A stretch of 64,000 nucleotides of DNA from Tepidibacter aestuarii (GCF_934924865.1 NZ_OW235315.1:1860001-1924000); one strand, 5' to 3'. Positions 17,881-27,227 are shown, numbered from the stretch's first letter. The notes: generated from the letters alone by a model not told the origin. Made by a program: numbers and translations.

Positions 17881-17952
17881 ATTTTAAAATTTAAATCTTG
17901 TAGCAATTTAAATTTTTATATCATAACTTAATATAAGAAAGGAGGAATAGGT

Positions 17953-18225
17953 ATGTTTTTTTATAATCGTCAGCAACCACCAGGACCTCCACCATCATAT
18001 ACACCAAAAAAACCAAGTTCAGGTCCAGGTTTAGCAATGGTCGATCCAGGAGCTATAAGATTCTGCCGTTATAAATTCACTTATATTTGGCTTGAAAATG
18101 GACGCAGCTTTTGGACTTGGCTAGTATTTGTTGGTCCTACATCTATAGCTGGATTTAGATGGATGAGAGGCGGTTGGAGATTTTGGGGAACAGATATTAG
18201 AAATATAGATAGTTTTTACTGTTAA
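17953..18225 (+). CDS. Proline-rich small hypothetical protein
   Basis: A 90-residue protein with a Pro/Ser-rich N-terminus (QQPPGPPPSYTPKKPSSGPG) and an aromatic C-terminal half with many Trp, Gly and Arg (WLENGRSFWTWLVFVGP and FRWMRGGWRFWG). AAGGAGG precedes the ATG and a strong terminator follows the stop, so it is a real single-gene unit. Similar small aromatic proteins occur in spore-forming clostridia and may be exposed or coat-associated, which I infer only from composition. There is no signal peptide. Confidence 0.75.
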   Translation: MFFYNRQQPPGPPPSYTPKKPSSGPGLAMVDPGAIRFCRYKFTYIWLENGRSFWTWLVFVGPTSIAGFRWMRGGWRFWGTDIRNIDSFYC

Positions 18226-18226
18226 T

Positions 18227-18258
18227 TAAAAATACCAGTCAAAAGACTGGTATTTTTT
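18227..18258 (+). terminator. Terminator after the proline-rich protein gene
   Basis: Stem AATACCAGTC/GACTGGTATT with an AAAA loop and a T-run, starting a few bases after the stop. Confidence 0.9.
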
Positions 18259-18297
18259 GCATATTGAGCCATGCCTTAGCATGAAGCGAATTTTTGA

Positions 18298-19098
18298 TTA
18301 CATATTTTTAGCTTTTTTGGTACATTCTCTCATAGCTTTCATAACAGCAGTTCTAAGTCCATACTCTTCTAGAGTGGCCACTGCTTCTATAGTAGTACCT
18401 CCCGGTGAGCACACCATATCTTTAAGCTCTCCAGGGTGTTTTCCAGTCTCAATAACCATTTTTGCTGATCCTAAAACAGCTTGAGCCGCCATTTTGTATG
18501 CTTTATCTCTAGGCATACCGTCTGCTACAGCAGCATCTGCCATAGCTTCAATAAACATAAACACATATGCTGGAGAAGATCCACTAGTTGATATAAATAC
18601 CTCCATTAACTTTTCATCTATAATCTCTATTTTACCAAAACTTTTAAATATATTAACTACTTCTTCAACCTCTTCTTTTGATATATTTTTATTAGGACAT
18701 ATACCTGTCATACCCTCCCCCACAAGTGCTGGCGTATTAGGCATAGTTCTAACCATTTTTATATCTTTTCCAAATGCATCTTCTACATCTTTGATAGTTT
18801 TTCCAGCTGCTATAGTAACTATAGCAACATCTTCTTTAACAAAATCCTTTATCTCATCAATTACAAGATTATATACATTAGGTTTTACAGATAATACTAT
18901 AATATCTGATGTTTTTGCTACTTCTTTATTATCCATTGTAGTCTTTACCCCATATTCATTTGAAACAAGATCTAAACTACCTTTATATCCATCAGCCACA
19001 ATTATACTTTCAGGCTTTAATAATCCAGATTTAACTACTCCACCAATCATTGCTCTTCCCATATTTCCACAACCTATAAATCCAATCACCTTATCCAT
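18298..19098 (-). CDS. proC: Pyrroline-5-carboxylate reductase
   Basis: Reduces 1-pyrroline-5-carboxylate to L-proline with NAD(P)H. The 266-residue protein has the N-terminal Rossmann motif KVIGFIGCGNMGRAMIGG and the C-terminal signature SPGGTTIEAVATLEE preceded by HPGELKDMVC. It follows hypD by about 50 bp on the same strand. The product of the hydroxyproline dehydratase HypD is exactly this enzyme's substrate, so it probably acts here in hydroxyproline use rather than biosynthesis. TGGAGG precedes the ATG. Confidence 0.95.
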   Translation of the reverse strand: MDKVIGFIGCGNMGRAMIGGVVKSGLLKPESIIVADGYKGSLDLVSNEYGVKTTMDNKEVAKTSDIIVLSVKPNVYNLVIDEIKDFVKEDVAIVTIAAGKTIKDVEDAFGKDIKMVRTMPNTPALVGEGMTGICPNKNISKEEVEEVVNIFKSFGKIEIIDEKLMEVFISTSGSSPAYVFMFIEAMADAAVADGMPRDKAYKMAAQAVLGSAKMVIETGKHPGELKDMVCSPGGTTIEAVATLEEYGLRTAVMKAMRECTKKAKNM

Positions 19099-19149
19099 AG
19101 TAAACCTCCAAATTTAAAATAATTATCTATATTATATCACTTAATTATA

Positions 19150-21519
19150 CTAAAAAGCTTGTTCTGTTCTTTCTATTATCTCATCTTGTAATGATTTACT
19201 TAAGTTATGGAAATGATCACTGTATCCTGCAACTCTAACTATTAAATCCTTGTATTCTTCTGGATTGTTTTGAGCGTCTATTAATAATTGTCTATCAACT
19301 ACGTTAAATTGAATATGATGTCCATCCATAACAAAATAAGATTTAACTAATGCAGCCATATTCTCAAGACCTTCATCACCAGCAACAACTGACGGAGTAA
19401 ATTTTTGATTTAATAAAGTTCCACCTGTTCTTAAATGGTCCATCTTAGCTGCTGATTTAACTACAGATGTTGGCCCATTTCTATCTGCTCCTTTAGCAGG
19501 AGATATACCTTCTGATAAAGGCTTATTAGCTAATCTTCCATTAGCGCTAGCAGTCATTACTTCTCCAAAATAAACATGACATGTAGTAGGAAGCATATTT
19601 ATTCTATAATATCCGCCCTTCATATTTCTTCTATCTGTAACTTCATTATAGAATGCATTAAATGCATCTAGCATTAGTTCATCTGCATAATCATCATCAT
19701 TTCCATATTTAGGAGTTTTATTTAAAACAATATTATGAATTTGTTCATAGCCTTCGAAATTATTGTCTAAAGCTTCCATTAACTCGTTCATACTAAATTT
19801 CTTTTTATCATATACATTGTATTTTATAGAAGATAAACAGTCAGTTATAGTTCCTATCCCCACACCTTGAATATAGTTTGTATTATATCTTGCTCCTCCA
19901 GCATTATAGTCTTTAGCCTTTGAAATACAATCACTAACTATTATAGATAAAAATGGAGATGGCATATTTTTAGCATAAATACTCTCTATTATATTGTTTC
20001 CTGCAATCTTTATATCTACAAAATAATTTAATTGCTTTTTGAATGCTTCAAACAATTCTTCATAACTTTTGAAATCTTCAGCTTTTCCTGTTTTTATACC
20101 TAATTGTTTACCAGATATTTTATCATATCCATCATTAAGAGTTAGCTCTAGTATCTTAGGTAAATTCAGATAACCAGTTAGGATGTATGCTTCCTTTCCA
20201 TACGCTCCAGTTTCAACACACCCACTAGTACCCCCTTCTCTAGCATCTTCTATACTTTTTCCTGCATTAAGTAACTCTTGTATTATAGCATCTGTATTAT
20301 AAAAAGCAGGCTGACCCCATCCTTTTCTAGATATCTCACAAGCTCTTTTTAAAAATTTATGAGGAGTTTTTTTGCTTATTTGAACATTAGAACTCGGTTG
20401 TAATAGCTTCATTTCATCCATAGTATCTAATATTAAATAACTAACTTCATTTATACCATCATGCCCATCAGATGTAATACCTCCGGTGTTTATATTAGCA
20501 AAATCAGTATACGTTCCACTTTCTTTTAGAGTTATACCTACTTTTGGGGGAGCTGGTTGATTATTAAATTTAACCCATAGACATTCTAATAATTCTTTAG
20601 CATTATCAGAAGTTAAAGTACCTTCTTCAACTTCCTTCTCATAGAAAGGATTTAAATGTTGATCAAGTCTTCCTGGACTAAATGCATCCCATATATTTAA
20701 TTCTGTAGTAACTCCAATATGAACAAACCAATACATTTGAATAGCTTGATAAAATGTTTTAGGAGCATGTGATGGAACAACTTCACAGTTTTCAGCTATT
20801 TTAAGAAGTTCTTTCTTTCTTACTTCATTGGTTTCTTTACTTGCCAACTCTTTTGCATATTCAGAATAACGTTTTCCATAAATCATTATAGCATCGCAAC
20901 AAATACTCATCGCTTTAAGCTGATTTTCTTTTTCGTATGCTTCCTTATCATTCATATAATCTATCTTAGATAAAGATTCTTCTATATCTTTTTTGAAATC
21001 TAAAAATCCTTTTTTATACATTTTACCATCTGCAACAGTATGACCTGGTCCTCTTTGTTCCATAAATTCAGTAAATATTCCATTTTCATAACAATTTATC
21101 CAGTCAGAAGTCATATGATCATATATCATTTTTCTTATAGAGCGATTCTCCCAGTATGGAATAATTTTTTCTTCTTGAATTTTTCTAGTTTCGTCATTCA
21201 CCCTAAAAGATATTTTTTCTCTAGAATCCATAACTGTGAAATCTTCTAATGTATGACAACAAAGTTCTGGAAAAGTAGGAGATGATTGAGGCCCTTCTCC
21301 TTTTTCACCTACTATTAATTCGTCTTCATTTATGCAAAGTGTTCTGTTCTCCATAAAATACTTAAACGCCAAAGCTCTAACAACTGGAACTGCTTCAGTG
21401 CCAGCATATTTTTTATAAGCTTCAGTCATTAATGTTGCTCTTTCTATTGAAATATGTGGCTGAACACTCATACTTTGTTCTCTAAGTTTTTTAACCCTTT
21501 CATTCATACCTCTTCTCAT
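19150..21519 (-). CDS. hypD: trans-4-hydroxy-L-proline dehydratase (glycyl radical enzyme)
   Basis: Dehydrates trans-4-hydroxyproline to pyrroline-5-carboxylate by glycyl radical chemistry. The 789-residue length, the start MRRGMNERVKKLREQS and the overall sequence match HypD of clostridia. The catalytic thiyl cysteine is C434 in GGTSGCVETG, with the conserved glutamate E436, and the glycyl radical residue is G765 in VRVAGYSDHF. The activating enzyme gene lies four bases upstream and proC downstream, which strongly supports the substrate over choline or glycerol dehydratases. Oxygen-sensitive, cytoplasmic. Confidence 0.95.
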   Translation of the reverse strand: MRRGMNERVKKLREQSMSVQPHISIERATLMTEAYKKYAGTEAVPVVRALAFKYFMENRTLCINEDELIVGEKGEGPQSSPTFPELCCHTLEDFTVMDSREKISFRVNDETRKIQEEKIIPYWENRSIRKMIYDHMTSDWINCYENGIFTEFMEQRGPGHTVADGKMYKKGFLDFKKDIEESLSKIDYMNDKEAYEKENQLKAMSICCDAIMIYGKRYSEYAKELASKETNEVRKKELLKIAENCEVVPSHAPKTFYQAIQMYWFVHIGVTTELNIWDAFSPGRLDQHLNPFYEKEVEEGTLTSDNAKELLECLWVKFNNQPAPPKVGITLKESGTYTDFANINTGGITSDGHDGINEVSYLILDTMDEMKLLQPSSNVQISKKTPHKFLKRACEISRKGWGQPAFYNTDAIIQELLNAGKSIEDAREGGTSGCVETGAYGKEAYILTGYLNLPKILELTLNDGYDKISGKQLGIKTGKAEDFKSYEELFEAFKKQLNYFVDIKIAGNNIIESIYAKNMPSPFLSIIVSDCISKAKDYNAGGARYNTNYIQGVGIGTITDCLSSIKYNVYDKKKFSMNELMEALDNNFEGYEQIHNIVLNKTPKYGNDDDYADELMLDAFNAFYNEVTDRRNMKGGYYRINMLPTTCHVYFGEVMTASANGRLANKPLSEGISPAKGADRNGPTSVVKSAAKMDHLRTGGTLLNQKFTPSVVAGDEGLENMAALVKSYFVMDGHHIQFNVVDRQLLIDAQNNPEEYKDLIVRVAGYSDHFHNLSKSLQDEIIERTEQAF

Positions 21520-21523
21520 TAAA

Positions 21524-22426
21524 CTAACCCCCTATTTTAATTTTAAAGTTATGTTTTTCAAATATATTTTTAATTTCTTCTATCCTTTCATCAGATGGTT
21601 TAGACATTAATTCATCCTCATAGTTAATATTTAATCTTTTATATTTGTCTTTACCTATTTCATGATAAGGTAATAAGTTTATGCTACTTATATTTAAATT
21701 TTTTATAAATTTAAGCATGTTTTCAATATTTTCATCATCACAGTTAATACCTTGTATTAACGGTATTCTAAGATTTATATTAGCTCCTCTTTCAGATAGC
21801 ATAACTAAATTTTTCAATATAAGTTCATTAGGCTTTCCTGCATATTTTTCATGTCTTTGTGAATTCATTAACTTAATATCGTATAAAAAGAGATCAACAT
21901 AATCAATAATTCTTTCGTAACTTTCAAACGGCGCATATCCACAAGTATCAATAGCTACATGTATTCCTTTTCTCTTACAATTCTTAACTATCTGCTCAAC
22001 AAAATCTATTTGACTCATTACCTCTCCACCAGATAAAGTAACTCCCCCTCCAGATTCTTCATAAAACACTTTGTCTTTTTCTATCTCTTTCATCAATTCA
22101 TTTACACTATATTCTTTTCCTACTAATTCTCTAGCGTTATTAACACAAAAATCAATACAATTTTCACAATGGCTACAAATACTATAATCATTTATAATTT
22201 TATCTTCATTAATTTTTATGCAATCATGCGGACATCTTTTTTCACACTCTCCACATTTGCTGCATTTTTCTTCATTATACATTATTTCACTCTTGTATCT
22301 TTGACTTTCAGGATTATGACACCAAATACAAGTAAGTGGACATCCCTTAAAAAATACAGTAGTTCTAATTCCAGGTCCATCATGAACACAGTATTTTTGA
22401 ATATTTATTATTTTAGCATTCTTCAA
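21524..22426 (-). CDS. hypE: Glycyl radical activating enzyme for HypD
   Basis: A radical SAM enzyme that installs the glycyl radical on HypD. The CxxxCxxC cluster motif is C29, C33, C36 (FFKGCPLTCIWCHNPE), followed by an inserted ferredoxin-like part with two more CxxCxxC clusters (CSKCGECEKRC and CSHCENC). The 300-residue length fits activases with auxiliary clusters. The start codon is TTG with AGGGG nine bases upstream. It precedes hypD by four bases, so the pair is translated together. Confidence 0.93.
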   Translation of the reverse strand: MKNAKIINIQKYCVHDGPGIRTTVFFKGCPLTCIWCHNPESQRYKSEIMYNEEKCSKCGECEKRCPHDCIKINEDKIINDYSICSHCENCIDFCVNNARELVGKEYSVNELMKEIEKDKVFYEESGGGVTLSGGEVMSQIDFVEQIVKNCKRKGIHVAIDTCGYAPFESYERIIDYVDLFLYDIKLMNSQRHEKYAGKPNELILKNLVMLSERGANINLRIPLIQGINCDDENIENMLKFIKNLNISSINLLPYHEIGKDKYKRLNINYEDELMSKPSDERIEEIKNIFEKHNFKIKIGG

Positions 22427-22455
22427 TTAAATCATCCCCTTGACAAGCGAAGATC

Positions 22456-22488
22456 AAGTTCAGATAAAACATAGTTTCATCTGAACTT
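22456..22488. promoter_or_regulatory. Long hairpin between ppnP and hypE
   Basis: Arms AAGTTCAGAT/ATCTGAACTT plus an inner AAAC/GTTT give about 15 pairs with a three-base loop, about 30 bp before the hypE start. No U-tract follows on the minus strand, so it may be a processing or attenuation structure rather than a plain terminator. Confidence 0.6.
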
Positions 22489-22501
22489 TAATTATAATCT
22501 T

Positions 22502-22783
22502 TTACTTATATAAACATACATAAGCAGTTTCTTCATTTACCTCTACATTGAATTTTTCATTAGCTTCTACTATAAAAGTTTCATTTTTATTAAATTCTTT
22601 CCATTCATCACAGCCAGGAAGCTTAACTAACATTTTCCCACTTGTTACAGTCATAAATTCTTTCTTAGAAGTTGCAAACTCATATTTCCCAACTGCCATA
22701 ACTCCAATAGTAGCTGGTCCTTCGTTAGTTTGGAATGCAATCGATTTAACATTTCCATCAAAATATTCATTAGTTTTAAACAT
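22502..22783 (-). CDS. ppnP: Pyrimidine/purine nucleoside phosphorylase (PpnP)
   Basis: A single-domain cupin of 93 residues that splits nucleosides with phosphate, releasing base and ribose-1-phosphate. The family start FKTNEYFDGNVKSIAF, the central KYEFATSKKEFMTVTSG segment and the C-terminal ETAYVCLYK fit PpnP (formerly DUF1255). GGAGATG precedes the ATG. It lies upstream of hypE on the same strand, separated by a hairpin, and close to a purine degradation island, which suits a role in base salvage. Confidence 0.9.
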   Translation of the reverse strand: MFKTNEYFDGNVKSIAFQTNEGPATIGVMAVGKYEFATSKKEFMTVTSGKMLVKLPGCDEWKEFNKNETFIVEANEKFNVEVNEETAYVCLYK

Positions 22784-23021
22784 GTGATCATCTCCTATTA
22801 TTATAATTAATATGAATAATTTACCTCTTAATGCTTTAATTATACTACAAGTTTGTTATTTTTTCTATAATTTTTTCATTTTTGTAAATTTTTTATTTTA
22901 AAATGAATTTAATTGCAGTTTTATGAATTCCTAACAATATTATATGAAGTTTTTTCATTTTTATGTATTTATCCAAAATATGAAAATTCTAACCCTCTAC
23001 TTTTCTAAGACCAAATATAAA
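22784..23021. other. AT-rich intergenic region upstream of ppnP
   Basis: Very AT-rich sequence between ppnP and the intron remnant. No gene seen. It probably holds the ppnP promoter, but I cannot single one out. Confidence 0.5.
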
Positions 23022-23103
23022 ATCGAGTAGCTAGAAAATATGATAATTAGTCCTATTTTCTTTACTCTCACAGAACCGGACTTACGTTTACCGTATCCGG
23101 CTC
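23022..23103 (-). mobile_element. Group II intron remnant: domains V and VI
   Basis: On the minus strand, 23103-23073 forms a domain V hairpin. Arms GAGCCGGA/TCCGGTTC carry the catalytic AGC triad, followed by an upper TACG/CGTA stem with a GTAAA loop and the two-base AG bulge. Next comes a domain VI-like stem (AGAAAATA/TATTTTCT) and the typical 3' end CTACTCGAT. No reverse transcriptase or 5' domains remain in the window, so only the tail of the intron survives. Confidence 0.8.
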
Positions 23104-23240
23104 CTGAAATTTTTCTCCAAACTAATAATAGTTTTACAACAACCCAACTTCGTATCATCTTTAATAAGTGACGTAACTTCCAAGATTTCACTGACACAAA
23201 GTAGCCCGTATTCTCTTGCTATGATAGCACCAGGTTTCAT
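23104..23240 (-). pseudogene. Fragment of a PEP-utilising enzyme (PpsA/PPDK mobile domain)
   Basis: The minus-strand frame encodes KPGAIIAREYGLLCVSEI followed by LEVTSLIKDDTKL. This matches the swivelling phosphohistidine domain of PEP synthase and pyruvate phosphate dikinase (SHGAIIAREYGIPAV and later ...IIKDGQ). The conserved histidine region is lost; a stop lies just upstream, and the frame runs into the group II intron tail. It seems to be what is left of a gene once carrying the intron. Similarity is by eye only. Confidence 0.5.
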
Positions 23241-23393
23241 GTCTATTCAATCACGTTCAGTCCAAAGATAGATTTTTTAAATTTGTCTACTTATTTCATT
23301 TTCCAATCTAAACTTGATATTTTACCTACTAGGTACAAACTGTATAATCTAAGAATGGTAATATCACTTGAACTTTAGTTTTATATATACAAA
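23241..23393. other. Intergenic region, no gene seen
   Basis: Sequence between the enzyme fragment and the ygeY terminator. Short palindromes are absent and no start with a Shine-Dalgarno site is found. Probably decayed DNA from the lost gene. Confidence 0.4.
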
Positions 23394-23422
23394 AGCTCTG
23401 ATGCCAAAACCACACCAGAGCT
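23394..23422 (-). terminator. Terminator at the end of the purine operon
   Basis: Stem AGCTCTG/CAGAGCT with a further GTG/CAT pairing, followed on the minus strand by TTTTG, about 30 bp after the YgeY stop. Confidence 0.75.
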
Positions 23423-23453
23423 CAATAAAATTGTTTAATTGATATCCTAAGAT

Positions 23454-24626
23454 TTATAACTTATTAATTAAATTTGTATAAAAGCTACATGCATCAATTA
23501 TCTGATTTACTTTACAATTTTCATTAGTCATATGAGCTAGCTTATATTCTCCCGGGCCAAAACCTATGGAAGGTATCCCCATACTTACCGGAGTTACTGC
23601 ATTGGTGCTAAAATCCCAATAATCATATTTAGGAGCACAGTTGAACGTTTCACTATATGAATCAATACAAGCTTTGGAAAGTTTATGTTCCAAATCTATT
23701 TCCCACGCTAAATGAAAAGGCTCATATCTAATATCCATTCCAGCCCAGCTTTTTCTATGAATTGTTCCTATCTCCCAGGATGCGTTTTTACCTTCGATGA
23801 TCTTATCCATCTCTGCTTTAATTGTATCTTCAGTTTCTCCTAGCACCATCCTTCTATCCAAATATACTTCGCATTCAGACGGAACAGCATTTAGAGAGAC
23901 ACTTACAGATGAAATCTGAGACATTACAAGAGTTCTTCTTGGGCCATCCTTTTTCAACAGATCATTATTAGTCTTTTCTACGCGTTGTATAATTTCTGCC
24001 ATTTCATAAATTGCATTATTTCCCTTTTCAGGTGCTGAACCATGTGCTGAAACCCCTTTTGTTTTAATAGAAATTTGCACTTTACCTTTATGCCCTGTTA
24101 CTATTTTGTTACCAGATGGTTCGCAAGTAATAAAGAAATCTGGCTTAATGTTACATTCTTTAAACATATGCTTAAGATTTTCTCCATCACAATCTTCCTC
24201 AAATACCGTACAGGAAACGAAAATTGTTTTTCCTGTATCTAACCCTAATCTCTTCGCAATAGCACCAGCATATACTGAAGCAGCGGCTGCAGACTTCATA
24301 TCAACGGAACCTCTACCATAAAGCTTATCATTGACAATCTTACCACTAAAAGGTGGAACATCCCATTTTTCTTCGTCCTTTACTTCAACAGTATCAATAT
24401 GGGAGTCAAACATGATTGCACTTTCACCATTTCCAATTTTCCCAACAACATTGCCCATAGAATCTATGATTACTTCATCATATCCAAGATCTCTCATTTT
24501 TTTCTCAATAATCCTAACAATCTTTTCTTCTTGTCCTGAATAACTTTTTATTCTTACTAGGTCCTGAGTAAATTTCAGTAAATCATCTCTAGTTTCCTCA
24601 ACTATATCTATAATTTGTTTTTTCAT
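23454..24626 (-). CDS. ygeY: YgeY family M20 hydrolase, first copy
   Basis: A zinc-dependent M20-family amidohydrolase of 390 residues in the selenium-metabolism-linked YgeY group. The metal motifs MFDSHIDTVE, GRGSVDMKSAA and FEEDCDGE, and the GVSAHGSAPEKG dimerisation segment, are visible. YgeY belongs to gut bacterial urate degradation clusters and is thought to cleave an open-chain nitrogenous intermediate. It is the last gene of this island and a second, more diverged YgeY lies at 32499-33710, so the two may act on different intermediates. Confidence 0.88.
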   Translation of the reverse strand: MKKQIIDIVEETRDDLLKFTQDLVRIKSYSGQEEKIVRIIEKKMRDLGYDEVIIDSMGNVVGKIGNGESAIMFDSHIDTVEVKDEEKWDVPPFSGKIVNDKLYGRGSVDMKSAAAASVYAGAIAKRLGLDTGKTIFVSCTVFEEDCDGENLKHMFKECNIKPDFFITCEPSGNKIVTGHKGKVQISIKTKGVSAHGSAPEKGNNAIYEMAEIIQRVEKTNNDLLKKDGPRRTLVMSQISSVSVSLNAVPSECEVYLDRRMVLGETEDTIKAEMDKIIEGKNASWEIGTIHRKSWAGMDIRYEPFHLAWEIDLEHKLSKACIDSYSETFNCAPKYDYWDFSTNAVTPVSMGIPSIGFGPGEYKLAHMTNENCKVNQIIDACSFYTNLINKL

Positions 24627-24664
24627 AATACCATCCCCATCTTGTATTAAATTTATATATTTAT

Positions 24665-27226
24665 TTATTTCTTTCTGCTATATGGCGTATCTTCCAGTGG
24701 AAGTTTTGTTCTATGTTTTCCATCTAGCTCATAGTAAGCTCCTTGTACTGCAGGAGCTGTAGGAATTGTGGCTATTTCACCAATACCCTTTGCTCCATAT
24801 GCTAAGGGGCTTTGGTTCTTCTCTACAATTATACTCTTTATTTTAGGAACCTCTGTGACTCTAAATAATCCTAAAGTTCCAAATTTAGCTGTTGGAACAC
24901 CTTTATTCAGCGGATAATCTTCTGTTAAAGCGTAACCCAATCCCATTACCACACCACCTTCAATTTGACCTTCAACATTTATAGGATTTATAGCTTTTCC
25001 AATATCATGAGCTCCTATTACTTTTTGAAGTTTTCCATTGTCGTCTAATACGACAACATGTGTAGCATATCCATAAGCTATATGACTTACAGGATTTGGT
25101 TTATGTGAACCCATTGGGTCTGTTATACCTTCGTATTCGGCATAGAAATCTTGTTCTTCTAGGTCTATCAAGGTCTTCCCTGTATCTAATAATTCTTTTA
25201 ATTTTAATGCAGCTCTTCTTGTGGCTTCTCCTGTGAATAGGGTTTGTCTTGAAGCAGTAGATGTTCCAGAGTTTGGAGTTTTAGCTGTATCTGGAGCATC
25301 AGCAACCACTAAGTTTGGTGACAACTTAGTTGTTTCACACACAATTTGAGTGGTTACAGTTGCCAGTCCTTGCCCCATACAAGCAGCACTGGTTCTTATG
25401 TAAACTTTTCCACCTAAAACTGTTAATCTACATCTTCCTATATCAGGAACACCTACACCAAGGCCACTGTTTTTAAATGCACATGCTATACCTGTATAAG
25501 GATGCTTTTCATATTCTTCTTTTACTGCTAGTAATGTTTCTTCCATTGCAGTTCCTTCGTCTGCTACCTGACCATTTGGAAGTATCTCTCCTGGTCTTAT
25601 GGAATTTCTATATCTAATCTCCCATGAAGATATACCTACTTTTTTAGCTAAAAAATTCAAGTTACTTTCTGTGGCAAAAGCTGATTGGGTGACGCCAAAT
25701 CCTCTAAATGCCCCTCCTGGAGGATTGTTTGTATATACTGCTATACCTTCAATATCTACATTTTGATAGTTGTAAGGCCCTGCAGCATGGGTACATGCCC
25801 TTTGAAGAACAGGCCCACCCAATGATGTATATGCTCCTGTATCAGCTATGATCTCTGCTTTCATCGCAGTAAGCTTTCCATTTTCATCACATGCAGTTGT
25901 AAATTCCATTTCCATTGCATGCCTCTTTGGATGAATCATAATACTTTCTTTCCGAGAAAGTTTCACTTTTACAGGTTTCTTTGTATTCCATGCTAGCAAT
26001 GCTGCATGGTGCTGAACACTCATGTCTTCTTTCCCACCAAATGCACCGCCAACCAGCTTACTGATTACTCTAACCTTTTCCTTTGGAATACTTAGTAATT
26101 CTGACACCTCTCTTTGTTCATCGTATATTCCTTGTGCTCCTGTATATAATAATATGCCGTCTTCTCCATCAGGCATACCAATTGCACATTCCGGTTCAAG
26201 GAATGCATGCTCCGTGAAAGGAGTTGAATATTTACTTGTTACTACATATTTTGAATTTTCTATTGCTTCGTTAGCATTTCCTCTCTTTAATACTTCCTTT
26301 CTCAATATATTTCCATTTTTATGAATCTTTGGAGCACCTTTTTTCATTGCCATTTCTGGTGAAGTAAGGGGTTCTAGCTCTTCATATTCTACCTTTACAA
26401 GATTTAGACCTTCTTTTAAAGCCTTTTTACTTGTAGCTGCCACTAATGCTATAGCATCTCCTACATATTTTGTTTCTTCTCCTTCTTCTATCATAGCTGG
26501 CCAGTCTTTTACTAAATGACCAATATATCTTTTTCCTGGAATATCCTTTGCAGTAAGTACGGCAACAACTCCTGGATGTTTTTTAGCATCTAAAGTATCT
26601 ATTTTTTTAACCAATGCTCTTGGATACTTTGACCTAACTGCCGAACCATAAAGCATTTCATTTATATACATATCATCAACATACTGACCTGTACCAAGTA
26701 CTTTATTCTTGGCATCTGTTCTATGCATTTTTTCCCCTACAAAACCTTTACATTCAATCTTTAGAACCTCAGTTTTTTCTCTAAAGAGTTTTGCAGCCAT
26801 TTGGATAGCTTTTACTATTTTTATGTATCCAGTGCATCTACATACATTTCCCTTTATTGCTTTTTTTATTTCTTCCTCTGTAGGATTTAAGTTATTATCC
26901 AAAAGTGATTTTGCACTTATAACCATACCAGGTATACAAAAGCCGCACTGCACTGCTCCTGCTTCTGCGAATACAAAAGTATATACATCCCTTTCCTTAT
27001 CTGAGAGACCCTCTACAGTTGTTATTTCTTTTCCAACAACTTTACTCGTTTTTAAAATGCAAGATTTGATTTTCTTTCCATCAACCAGTATAGTGCAAGT
27101 GCCACAAGTACCTTCCGAACATCCATCTTTTACAGATATAAGCCCTAGATCTTCTCTTAAGTATTCAAGTAAACTTTTATCTTCTTTTGTATTTACACTT
27201 TTGCCATTTACTATAAATCCATACAC
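24665..27226 (-). CDS. Selenium-dependent xanthine dehydrogenase, fused [2Fe-2S]/molybdopterin protein
   Basis: An 853-residue molybdenum hydroxylase. The N-terminal part (about 1-150) is a [2Fe-2S] module with CSEGTCGTCTILVDG, CGFCIPGM and GNVCRCTGY. The rest is the molybdopterin-binding domain with GGAFGGKEDMS, AFRGFGVTQSAF and the catalytic glutamate in YGAKGIGEIATIP. No FAD domain is present. The architecture matches selenium-dependent xanthine dehydrogenase, in which selenium is a labile cofactor and not selenocysteine. The start is GTG with AGGGGGG upstream. Likely oxidises a purine in this pathway. Confidence 0.88.
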   Translation of the reverse strand: MYGFIVNGKSVNTKEDKSLLEYLREDLGLISVKDGCSEGTCGTCTILVDGKKIKSCILKTSKVVGKEITTVEGLSDKERDVYTFVFAEAGAVQCGFCIPGMVISAKSLLDNNLNPTEEEIKKAIKGNVCRCTGYIKIVKAIQMAAKLFREKTEVLKIECKGFVGEKMHRTDAKNKVLGTGQYVDDMYINEMLYGSAVRSKYPRALVKKIDTLDAKKHPGVVAVLTAKDIPGKRYIGHLVKDWPAMIEEGEETKYVGDAIALVAATSKKALKEGLNLVKVEYEELEPLTSPEMAMKKGAPKIHKNGNILRKEVLKRGNANEAIENSKYVVTSKYSTPFTEHAFLEPECAIGMPDGEDGILLYTGAQGIYDEQREVSELLSIPKEKVRVISKLVGGAFGGKEDMSVQHHAALLAWNTKKPVKVKLSRKESIMIHPKRHAMEMEFTTACDENGKLTAMKAEIIADTGAYTSLGGPVLQRACTHAAGPYNYQNVDIEGIAVYTNNPPGGAFRGFGVTQSAFATESNLNFLAKKVGISSWEIRYRNSIRPGEILPNGQVADEGTAMEETLLAVKEEYEKHPYTGIACAFKNSGLGVGVPDIGRCRLTVLGGKVYIRTSAACMGQGLATVTTQIVCETTKLSPNLVVADAPDTAKTPNSGTSTASRQTLFTGEATRRAALKLKELLDTGKTLIDLEEQDFYAEYEGITDPMGSHKPNPVSHIAYGYATHVVVLDDNGKLQKVIGAHDIGKAINPINVEGQIEGGVVMGLGYALTEDYPLNKGVPTAKFGTLGLFRVTEVPKIKSIIVEKNQSPLAYGAKGIGEIATIPTAPAVQGAYYELDGKHRTKLPLEDTPYSRKK

Positions 27227-27227
27227 T

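Noticed and set aside
22997-23197. 66-codon minus-strand frame across the group II intron tail
   Set aside because: It crosses the domain V hairpin and matches neither an intron protein nor the PEP-enzyme frame, so it is not a gene.
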